From: an uncultured Clostridia bacterium
GTDB taxonomy: Bacteria; Bacillota; Clostridia; TANB77; CAG-508
DNA length: 8,838 bases
NCBI GenBank assembly: GCA_934167225.1
Contig: CAKPLD010000052.1
Span: forward strand, 1-8,838
Direction: 5' to 3'
Of this stretch, positions 1 through 6,368 are shown piece by piece (position 1 is the first letter of the stretch; the number at the start of each line of letters is the position of its first letter). A model generated the notes under the pieces. That model made no database searches and was not told the origin of the DNA. It worked only from the letters and a program-made list of their open reading frames with translations. The position numbers and the translations under genes are program-made.

Positions 1-124
1 CCTTCAATCACACATTAATCCCCCAAAAATTAATAATTATTCTAATTTGAACCTACTCTACAATTTTAAAGCTGTGATTTGTAACGTTAAGGAAAAATAA
101 TGTGAAATAAAATAGAAAAAATAA

Positions 125-153
125 TTGATATTTTTTTTTATTTCTAGTAAAAT
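125..153 (+). promoter_or_regulatory. Upstream sigma-A-type promoter for the pseudoprotease-pta-ack operon
   Basis: The -35 hexamer TTGATA lies at 125-130 and the -10 hexamer TAAAAT at 148-153, separated by 17 bases. Transcription would start near 160, giving a leader of about 84 bases before the start codon at 244. The spacer is almost entirely T, as is common in low-GC Firmicutes. This is a motif reading only. The region is so AT-rich that chance matches occur, but both hexamers and the ideal spacing agree. Confidence 0.6.
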
Positions 154-185
154 AGAAAAGAAATTGCAAAGACAATATGAATTAC

Positions 186-214
186 TTGATATTTTTTGAT
201 TTTTAATATAGAAT
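186..214 (+). promoter_or_regulatory. Second tandem sigma-A-type promoter, closer to the gene
   Basis: TTGATA at 186-191 and TAGAAT at 209-214 are again 17 bases apart, with a T-rich spacer. The predicted start is near 221, leaving a short leader just long enough to include the ribosome binding site at 230-234. It repeats the design of the promoter 61 bases upstream, including the same -35 hexamer followed by a T run. Confidence 0.5.
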
Positions 215-229
215 ATAAAAAACAAATAC

Positions 230-234
230 AGGAG
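230..234 (+). promoter_or_regulatory. Ribosome binding site that fixes the pseudoprotease start
   Basis: AGGAG at 230-234 is followed by ATG codons at 238 and 244. The first is only 3 bases away, too close. The second is 9 bases away, a normal spacing, and it places the lysine/arginine-rich cytoplasmic tail at the protein's very N-terminus. A TTG at 196 in the same frame has no ribosome binding site. Confidence 0.7.
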
Positions 235-243
235 ATAATGTTT

Positions 244-2664
244 ATGAAAAGAAAAACAAGGACCAAAGTAAAAAAAGGATTGATAATTGCGGGAATAGTA
301 ATTGGAATAGCTATAATAATAAGCATAATAATAGCAATAAGATTATATGAAAAAAAGGAAATATCTTATGATGATGGTATAACATCAAAAAACTACTTTA
401 CACAAATAACAATAGATTTAGGTGAAAAAGAAGTAAAAAGAGACAACATAGAAACAACCTTAAAAGAAGAATTTAACATATCAGACGAGCAAGAAAGTCT
501 AGCATTTAGTTCACCAGAAGAAATGAGAAAACTGCTATCAAATTCGGTGTTCGACATATCTGAAGATGGACAAATATTTACAATAAAAGATTTATATCAA
601 ACAAAAAGCATTATAGTAAAAGCAACAGATATAAAAGAAAAAGTAGACAAAGAGGAAATAACTCAAATTGCAGATAATTTATACGTATTAAGCTTTTATT
701 CAGAAAAACTAACAAAAGCAATGTATAATTATTATAAAGATAAAGACTACATAGAAAAAATTTTTTATGATGATGTAACAATAAACACACAAATAAACGA
801 TATATCTCAAACCATGTATGGAGAAACAGAAGTAGAACTAAATGCTCACCAATCACTTGGAGTAACAACAATGGGAATTGATAATTATCAAAAAATCATT
901 AATGATAACGGAAACCCAAAAGATATTGTAATAGCAACAATAGGATATGGAATGAATTATAATCATGAATATTTTCATGAAAGAATAGACGAAAAATACT
1001 ATAATTTTATGTTAGACAATCAGGAGGTTTCTGAAACAATAGAACAAGGAAGCAGAATAGCAGAAGTATTAAAAGACTCAACAACAAATAATGTAAAAAT
1101 ATTACCATTAGTGACAGTAACAGAAGAAGGGTATACATCTGTATCAAGCATATTAAAAGCACTAAAATATGCAATGGAAAATTCGGATGTTATTTGTTAT
1201 GAAATGATAAATAAGAAAAATGAAGCAATAGATATAGCATTAGAACAATGTTTTAAAGAAAATAAGCCTGTTTGTAGTGTATCATCAAATAGTGATTATG
1301 AAACAAAAGAAGAAGAGGCAGAAAATAAAGAAGAAACAGAAATAGATTATCCAGCTAACCATGGAATGACAATAGCTGTATCATCTTTAGATAGAGATTT
1401 TAATGTAGCAGATTATTCTGGAAAAGGGGAATATATAGACTTTTCGGCACCTAGTACAGACATTGAAGAAATATTTAGTAGTAGTGCAAATATTTCGAGA
1501 TGGTCGGGAGCACAATATTCTAATGCTCAAATTGCATCGGCAATTGCATTAATAAAAACATATAATAAAGATGCAACAATATTAGAGATATATAATTTTC
1601 TAAGAAATTGGAGCGAAGATTTAGGAGATGTGGGAAAAGATGAGTTATATGGTTATGGCTGTCCTAAATTTCAAAATTTAACAATTGCAGATATAGATAA
1701 GCAGGCTCCAGAAATCCAAGAAGTTACATATGAAAATGAAAATTGGGAAGTTGTAAAACAAGTAAAAATTGTTGCAAATGACAATATAAAAATGGATGCA
1801 TGGGCAATAACCAAAAATGAAAATGGACCAGAAAATAAAGAATGGCAAACTTTACAGGAAGTAACACCTAATTTAGATGTTACATCTACAATAACAGAAA
1901 ATGGAAAATATTATATATGGATAAGAGACTCGGCAGGAAATACTGCAAGTCACGAAATACAAATAGATAAGGTTGATAATACTCCACCAGAAATAGCTTA
2001 TACAATAAATAAAGATACATTATCAGCAGGATATGTAACAATAAATGTTACAGCAGAAGATAATCAATCTGGATTATATGATAGTCCATTTAGTTGGGAT
2101 AAGGTGACATGGTCACAAGAAAATAGTACAAGAAAAATTAAAGAAAACGGAAGATATAAAGTATATGCAGAAGATAAGCTAGGAAATGTGGGAGAAAAAG
2201 AAATTATAGTGGATTGTTTCCCACAAGTTGGAACATATGAATTATACGAAGGAAATATCATAATGCAAATTAATGTATCGGCAGATTGGACAGGAAACAC
2301 AAATAACAATGTAGAAATAAAATTAAATCAAGGACTTGATATAACAGGATGGCAAATTACTACAACACCAGATACACCAAATGACTTTGTGGCAGTTGAA
2401 GGAGCAAATAATACAAACAATAATCAAAATACTAATACAACTCCAGAATCTAACATGCCAAATAATGTTGTTGTAGATAGTAGTGTTCAAAATAGTAATG
2501 AACAAGGAGAACAAAATAATAATGAACAGCCAGTTACAGTAAGAACAGAACCAATAGTTTTAAATACATCACTTGATATTGATAAAACATATTATTTCTG
2601 GATAAAAGATAGTTATGGAAACACGTCATATCAAACATTTGTAATACATAAAGCAGTTATATAG
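244..2664 (+). CDS. Membrane-anchored subtilisin-fold (S8) pseudoprotease with Ig-like domains
   Basis: This is an 806-residue protein. A basic N-terminal tail (residues 2-11) precedes a membrane segment at about 13-32, so the rest should lie outside the cell. Residues about 145-181 resemble an I9-type subtilisin propeptide. Residues about 200-475 follow the subtilisin fold. The Asp motif region is I233-G-Y-G followed by YNHEYF, the His motif region is QGSR (268-271), the oxyanion asparagine is N349, and the Ser motif region is GAQYSNAQIA (422-431). By this alignment the catalytic Asp, His and Ser are replaced by G234, Q268 and Q424, so proteolysis is not expected. Spacings between these positions (34, 81 and 75 residues) fit subtilisin. 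From residue 488 there are two or three Ig-like units with the recurring (W/Y)-x-x-D-x-x-GN signature (around 559-566, 641-648 and 786-793). The last unit is interrupted by an Asn-rich stretch (722-763). The gene is followed at once by pta. Membrane anchoring and fold are well supported; the binding or scaffold role is unknown. Confidence 0.85.
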   Translation: MKRKTRTKVKKGLIIAGIVIGIAIIISIIIAIRLYEKKEISYDDGITSKNYFTQITIDLGEKEVKRDNIETTLKEEFNISDEQESLAFSSPEEMRKLLSNSVFDISEDGQIFTIKDLYQTKSIIVKATDIKEKVDKEEITQIADNLYVLSFYSEKLTKAMYNYYKDKDYIEKIFYDDVTINTQINDISQTMYGETEVELNAHQSLGVTTMGIDNYQKIINDNGNPKDIVIATIGYGMNYNHEYFHERIDEKYYNFMLDNQEVSETIEQGSRIAEVLKDSTTNNVKILPLVTVTEEGYTSVSSILKALKYAMENSDVICYEMINKKNEAIDIALEQCFKENKPVCSVSSNSDYETKEEEAENKEETEIDYPANHGMTIAVSSLDRDFNVADYSGKGEYIDFSAPSTDIEEIFSSSANISRWSGAQYSNAQIASAIALIKTYNKDATILEIYNFLRNWSEDLGDVGKDELYGYGCPKFQNLTIADIDKQAPEIQEVTYENENWEVVKQVKIVANDNIKMDAWAITKNENGPENKEWQTLQEVTPNLDVTSTITENGKYYIWIRDSAGNTASHEIQIDKVDNTPPEIAYTINKDTLSAGYVTINVTAEDNQSGLYDSPFSWDKVTWSQENSTRKIKENGRYKVYAEDKLGNVGEKEIIVDCFPQVGTYELYEGNIIMQINVSADWTGNTNNNVEIKLNQGLDITGWQITTTPDTPNDFVAVEGANNTNNNQNTNTTPESNMPNNVVVDSSVQNSNEQGEQNNNEQPVTVRTEPIVLNTSLDIDKTYYFWIKDSYGNTSYQTFVIHKAVI

Positions 2665-2668
2665 GAGG
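2663..2668 (+). promoter_or_regulatory. Perfect Shine-Dalgarno of pta overlapping the upstream stop codon
   Basis: AGGAGG at 2663-2668 shares its first two bases with the TAG stop (2662-2664) of the pseudoprotease gene and sits 7 bases before the pta ATG. No promoter or terminator fits in the 11-base gap, so pta is probably co-transcribed and perhaps translationally coupled with the upstream gene. Confidence 0.8.
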
Positions 2669-2675
2669 TAAAAAA

Positions 2676-3677
2676 ATGTCATTTATAGAACAAATAAAAA
2701 ATAGAGCAAAAGAAAATATAAAAACAATTATATTACCAGAAGCTGAAGATGGAAGAATTTTAGAAGCAGCAAGTAAGGTAACAAAAGAAGGGTTTGCAAA
2801 AGTTATTTTACTAGGAAATGAAGACGAAATTGCAAAAAAATGCCAAGAAAATAAAATAAATTTAGATGGAGTGGATATTATAAATCCACTTACATCTGAA
2901 AAAAAAGAAGAGTATAAACAAAAATTATATGAACTTAGAAAAAATAAAGGTATGACAGAGTCTCAGGCAGAAGAATTGTTAAAAGAACCAATATATTTTG
3001 GAATGATGATGCTAAAAGATGAAAATTCTAAGGCAGATGGATTGGTTTCAGGGGCAGCACATTCAACTGCAAATACTTTAAGACCTGCACTTCAAATATT
3101 AAAAACAAAACCAGGAACAAAGCTTGTATCGGCATTTTTCGTAATGTGTGTTCCAAATTGTGAATATGGAGAAGAAGGAACATTTATATTTGGAGATAGC
3201 GGATTAAACCAAAATCCAACAGCAGATGAGCTTTCAGAAATTGCAATATCTTCATCAAAAAGCTTTGAACAATTGGTTAAAAAAGAGGCAAAAGTTGCAA
3301 TGCTTTCATATTCTACCAAAGGAAGTGCAAAATCTGAATTGACAGAAAAAGTAATAGAAGCAACAAAATTGGTAAAAGAAAAGGAGCAAGCTTTAATGGT
3401 AGATGGAGAACTACAATTAGATGCAGCAATAGTACCAGAAATAGCAGTTTCTAAAGCTCCAGATAGCCCGTTAAAAGGAAAAGCAAATGTACTTATATTC
3501 CCAGACTTAGATGCTGGAAATATTGGATATAAATTGGTCCAAAGATTGGCTAAAGCAGAAGCATATGGGCCACTTTGCCAAGGCATAGCAAAACCAGTTA
3601 ATGATTTATCTCGCGGATGTTCTGCAGATGACATCGTTGGAGTGGTTGCAATAACGGCTGTTCAGGCACAAGATTAA
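2676..3677 (+). CDS. pta: Phosphate acetyltransferase
   Basis: This cytosolic enzyme interconverts acetyl-CoA plus phosphate with acetyl phosphate plus CoA, the step before acetate kinase. The 333-residue length is that of the short Pta form without the extra N-terminal domains. Family motifs visible in order are DGLVSGAAHSTA (121-132), SYSTKGSA (212-218 region), FPDLDAGN (275-282) and DLSRGC (310-315). From knowledge of the Methanosarcina enzyme, the expected active-site residues Ser309, Arg310, Cys312 and Asp316 correspond here to S312, R313, C315 and D319, all present. The start is set by the AGGAGG 7 bases upstream. It is placed between the subtilisin-like gene and the first acetate kinase, so it belongs to an acetate-forming, ATP-yielding operon. 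A phosphate butyryltransferase is less likely, given the motif set and the acetate kinase partner. Confidence 0.95.
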   Translation: MSFIEQIKNRAKENIKTIILPEAEDGRILEAASKVTKEGFAKVILLGNEDEIAKKCQENKINLDGVDIINPLTSEKKEEYKQKLYELRKNKGMTESQAEELLKEPIYFGMMMLKDENSKADGLVSGAAHSTANTLRPALQILKTKPGTKLVSAFFVMCVPNCEYGEEGTFIFGDSGLNQNPTADELSEIAISSSKSFEQLVKKEAKVAMLSYSTKGSAKSELTEKVIEATKLVKEKEQALMVDGELQLDAAIVPEIAVSKAPDSPLKGKANVLIFPDLDAGNIGYKLVQRLAKAEAYGPLCQGIAKPVNDLSRGCSADDIVGVVAITAVQAQD

Positions 3678-3680
3678 ATA

Positions 3681-3715
3681 TGGTTCTTTCCTAGAAAATG
3701 CCTAGCGAAGAACCA
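3681..3715 (+). other. Intercistronic RNA hairpin between pta and the first ack gene
   Basis: TGGTTCTT (3681-3688) pairs with AAGAACCA (3708-3715). Inside it CTAG (3691-3694) pairs with CTAG (3702-3705), leaving a small internal loop and a 7-base loop. It starts 4 bases after the pta stop codon. No T run follows on the + strand, so it does not look like an intrinsic terminator. An mRNA-stabilising or processing element that sets the relative amounts of Pta and kinase is a reasonable inference, not shown here. Confidence 0.6.
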
Positions 3716-3740
3716 GAAAAATGTTAACTCAAAAAGAGAA

Positions 3741-3746
3741 GAGGTG
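3741..3746 (+). promoter_or_regulatory. Ribosome binding site that fixes the first ack start
   Basis: GAGGTG at 3741-3746 lies 10 bases before the ATG at 3757. An in-frame ATG at 3721 would add 12 residues that precede the conserved MKILVINAGSSS start of acetate kinases, and it has only hairpin sequence upstream. The start at 3757 is therefore preferred. Confidence 0.75.
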
Positions 3747-3756
3747 TAATATAAAA

Positions 3757-5007
3757 ATGAAAATACTAGTTATAAATGCAGGAAGTTCGTCTTTAAAATA
3801 TCAAGTTATAGATATGGAAACTGACGAGATGCTAGTAAAAGGAAATTTTGAAAGAATAGGTCAAGCAGGTTCATTTTTAACACATAAGGTAAATGGAGTA
3901 AAGCGTAGATTTGAACATGAAGTAAAAAATCATGAAGAGGCAATACAATTTATATTATCAAGAATATTAAATAGACACTATGGAGTTATAAAAACTTTAG
4001 ATGAATTAGCAGGAATAGGACATAGAGTAGTACATGGAGGGGAAAGATTTAAATCACCTGTTATAATAACAGAAGAAGTTATAAAAGAAATAGAAAAATG
4101 TTCCGATTTAGCGCCACTTCATAATCCAAATGCAATTGCAGGAATAAGAGCATGTAAAAAAGTTGTACCAAATATGAAAATGGTTGCAGTATTTGATACA
4201 GCATTTCATCAAACAATTCCGAAGGAAAAATATATTTATCCAATTCCATATGAATACTACGAAAAATACGGCATAAGAAAATATGGCTTTCATGGAATAT
4301 CACATGAATATGTTGCAAATCGTGTAGCAGAATTAATGAATAAAGACATAAAAGATTTAAAAATAATAAGTTGTCATTTAGGGCAAGGTGCAAGTTTATG
4401 TGCCATAAAAAATGGCAAATCTCAAGAAACAACAATGGGCTTAACTCCACTTGGAGGAATACCAATGGGATCTAGAAGTGGAGACTTAGACCCATCTGTT
4501 ATAACATATTTAATAAAAAAATCAGAAAAACCAACAGTTGGAGTAAGAGAACTTGCAAAAACTGATCACGAAGAATTAACAGCAGAAGAAGTAGAAGAAA
4601 TGCTTAATAAAAAATCAGGAGTTTATGGAATATCTAGAATATCGTTGGATTTTAGAGATGTAGAATTAGATAGTTTATCAGGAGGACATCATGCAAAACT
4701 TGCATTAGATGTGTTTGATTATAGAGTAGCCCAAGAAATAGCAAAATGTGCAGTTGCACTTGGCGGGGTAGATGTAATAACATTTGAAGCAGGTGTTGGA
4801 GAAAAAGGTCCACTTGATAGAAAACATATCTTAGAATACTTAGGAATTTTAGGAGTGGAATTAGATACAAAGGCAAATGAAGAAACAAGAGGAGAAGAAA
4901 GAGAAATATCTACGACATCTTCTAAAGTTAAAGTCTGGGTAGTACCTACAAATGAAGAATTGATGATTGCAAAAGAAACATATAAATTGGTAAAAAAAAA
5001 TAATTAA
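3757..5007 (+). CDS. ackA: Acetate kinase paralogue with altered nucleotide-binding loop
   Basis: This is a 416-residue member of the acetate kinase family (ASKHA fold), which makes acetate and ATP from acetyl phosphate and ADP. Residues matching the known active site are present: N7, the GSSS loop (9-12), R90 in GHRVVHGGE, D147 in VFDTAFHQ, H179 in YGFHG, R240 in SRSGDLDP and the NEE motif at 399-401. Two departures from the canonical enzyme stand out. The adenosine-binding loop, FTGGVGEN in the neighbouring paralogue, reads FEAGVGEK (343-350). About 16 extra residues lie near 256-273, after the RSGD motif. The usual GISG before DFRD also reads GISR (291-294). It follows pta with a hairpin-bearing gap of 79 bases and is followed by a second acetate kinase gene, clearly a tandem paralogue. 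It may still be an acetate kinase, or may have changed nucleotide, phosphoryl-donor or acid preference. Family assignment is firm; exact activity is uncertain. Confidence 0.88.
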   Translation: MKILVINAGSSSLKYQVIDMETDEMLVKGNFERIGQAGSFLTHKVNGVKRRFEHEVKNHEEAIQFILSRILNRHYGVIKTLDELAGIGHRVVHGGERFKSPVIITEEVIKEIEKCSDLAPLHNPNAIAGIRACKKVVPNMKMVAVFDTAFHQTIPKEKYIYPIPYEYYEKYGIRKYGFHGISHEYVANRVAELMNKDIKDLKIISCHLGQGASLCAIKNGKSQETTMGLTPLGGIPMGSRSGDLDPSVITYLIKKSEKPTVGVRELAKTDHEELTAEEVEEMLNKKSGVYGISRISLDFRDVELDSLSGGHHAKLALDVFDYRVAQEIAKCAVALGGVDVITFEAGVGEKGPLDRKHILEYLGILGVELDTKANEETRGEEREISTTSSKVKVWVVPTNEELMIAKETYKLVKKNN

Positions 5008-5080
5008 AAACCTGTTTGGAACTGTTTTTATGAATTATTAAAACTGTTACAAATAAACAAAAAGAAAGGAAGATTTAAAA

Positions 5081-6271
5081 ATGAAAATATTAGTATTAAA
5101 CTGTGGTAGTTCATCACTAAAATATCAATTGATTAATATGGAAACAGATGAGGTATTGGCATCTGGAAAATATGAAAGAATAGGAGAAAAAGAAGCTTTT
5201 ATAACACACAAAGCATGTGGTAAAAAAGTAAAAATAAACCATGTAGCAATGGATCATACAGAAGCGATAGATTTTACATTAAAACAATTAACAAACCCAG
5301 AATACAAAGTGATAGATAGCCTAGACGAAGTAAGTGCTATTGGACACAGATTAGTACATGGTGGAGAGAAAATTGCAGAATCAGTTGTAATTGATGAAAA
5401 AGTTATAGAGGTACTAAAAGAATGCACAGATTTAGCACCACTACATAACCCAGCAGGAATAATGGGAATAGAGGCTTGTCAAAAAGTAATGCCAGGAAAA
5501 CCAATGGTAGGTGTATTTGATACAGCATTCCATCAAACAATGCCAAAAGAACATTATATTTATCCAATACCATATGAATTTTACAAAAAATATGGAATAA
5601 GAAAATACGGATTCCATGGAACATCACATATGTATGTTTCAAATAGATTAGCTGAAATTGAAAATAAAGATATAAAAGATTTAAAAATAGTTACATGCCA
5701 CTTAGGTCAAGGTTCAAGCATATGTGCAGTTGATGGTGGAAAATCAATAGATACATCAATGGGATTAACACCACTAGGTGGAATTCCAATGGTTACAAGA
5801 AGTGGAGACTTAGATCCATCTGTTGTTACATTTTTAATGAAAAAAGAAAATTTATCAGCAGATGAAGTTGAAAGTGTTTTAAATAAACAATCAGGAGTTC
5901 AAGGAATTTCAGGCTTAGCACCAGACTTTAGAGAAATAGAAGCAGCATCATATGGTGATAGCGAAAGAGCTAAAATTGCTATAGATAGCTTTACTTATGC
6001 TATTGCTAGCTATATTGCAAAATATGCTGTTGCAATGAGAGGAATTGATTATATAGTATTTACGGGAGGAGTTGGTGAAAACCAAATTAATATACGTAAA
6101 TGGGTTTGCGAACAGCTTGAATTTATGGGCGTTTTAATTGATACAGATGCAAATAACGTTAGATCTGAGGAAAAATTGGTTTCTAAAGCAGAGTCTAAAG
6201 TTAAAGTTTATGTTATTCCTACAAATGAAGAGTTGATGATTGCTAAGGAAACAGAGAGATTGGTGAAATAG
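5081..6271 (+). CDS. ackA: Acetate kinase (canonical copy)
   Basis: The 396 residues match the usual AckA length of about 400. The protein transfers phosphate from acetyl phosphate to ADP, giving acetate and ATP, in the cytosol. Visible motifs are LNCGSSSLKY (N7 and the phosphate loop), GHRLVHGGE with R90, VFDTAFHQ (D147 by alignment), YGFHGTSH (H179), HLGQGSS, TRSGDLDP with R240, FTGGVGEN (327-334) and TNEELMIA (E383/E384). All expected catalytic and nucleotide-binding positions are intact. An AAAGGAAG ribosome binding site ends 8 bases before the ATG. The 73-base gap after the first ack gene contains no terminator and only a weak promoter-like sequence, so both copies are probably on one mRNA with pta. 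Long blocks nearly identical to the preceding gene product, for example around residues 147-185, indicate tandem duplication. Towards its 3' end the gene uses more GCT and GTT codons than before. Confidence 0.95.
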   Translation: MKILVLNCGSSSLKYQLINMETDEVLASGKYERIGEKEAFITHKACGKKVKINHVAMDHTEAIDFTLKQLTNPEYKVIDSLDEVSAIGHRLVHGGEKIAESVVIDEKVIEVLKECTDLAPLHNPAGIMGIEACQKVMPGKPMVGVFDTAFHQTMPKEHYIYPIPYEFYKKYGIRKYGFHGTSHMYVSNRLAEIENKDIKDLKIVTCHLGQGSSICAVDGGKSIDTSMGLTPLGGIPMVTRSGDLDPSVVTFLMKKENLSADEVESVLNKQSGVQGISGLAPDFREIEAASYGDSERAKIAIDSFTYAIASYIAKYAVAMRGIDYIVFTGGVGENQINIRKWVCEQLEFMGVLIDTDANNVRSEEKLVSKAESKVKVYVIPTNEELMIAKETERLVK

Positions 6272-6333
6272 TAATCGAAGGTTATAAGAGTGTAAGGAAT
6301 ATGCAAAAAATGGTAAAAAATGCAGTAAGGGGC

Positions 6334-6362
6334 TTGAATTATAAGTGAAAATGTTTTATAAT
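6334..6362 (+). promoter_or_regulatory. Sigma-A-type promoter of the small RNA gene
   Basis: TTGAAT at 6334-6339 and a perfect TATAAT at 6357-6362 are separated by exactly 17 bases. The predicted start is near 6369, right at the first folded element of the RNA. No open reading frame with a convincing ribosome binding site follows before the terminator, which indicates a non-coding transcript. Confidence 0.75.
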
Positions 6363-6368
6363 AGTATT

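Noticed and set aside
1..24. Possible start of a divergent minus-strand gene: GTG at 11-9 with a G run (24-20) as ribosome binding site.
   Set aside because: Only three codons lie inside the window, GGGGG is a poor ribosome binding site, and no convincing divergent promoter is seen. It cannot be supported.
196..243. Longer N-terminus of the pseudoprotease from TTG at 196.
   Set aside because: It has no ribosome binding site and would put extra residues before the basic tail; the ATG at 244 has AGGAG at 9 bases.
3092..3634. Long open frame on the minus strand across pta, and a similar one across rny (7112-7621).
   Set aside because: Both are antisense shadows of strongly conserved genes, with Ser/Phe/Leu-rich translations lacking any recognisable domain.
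3721..3756. Longer N-terminus of the first acetate kinase from ATG at 3721.
   Set aside because: The added 12 residues precede the conserved family N-terminus, and the ribosome binding site at 3741-3746 serves the ATG at 3757.
5016..5044. Promoter-like TTGGAA and TAAAAC, 17 bases apart, before the second ack gene.
   Set aside because: The -10 box is weak and the region is AT-rich. Co-transcription with the preceding genes is the simpler reading.
6301..6348. Fifteen-codon reading frame starting ATG at 6301, after ackA.
   Set aside because: It overlaps the small RNA promoter, has a poor ribosome binding site and a low-complexity product.
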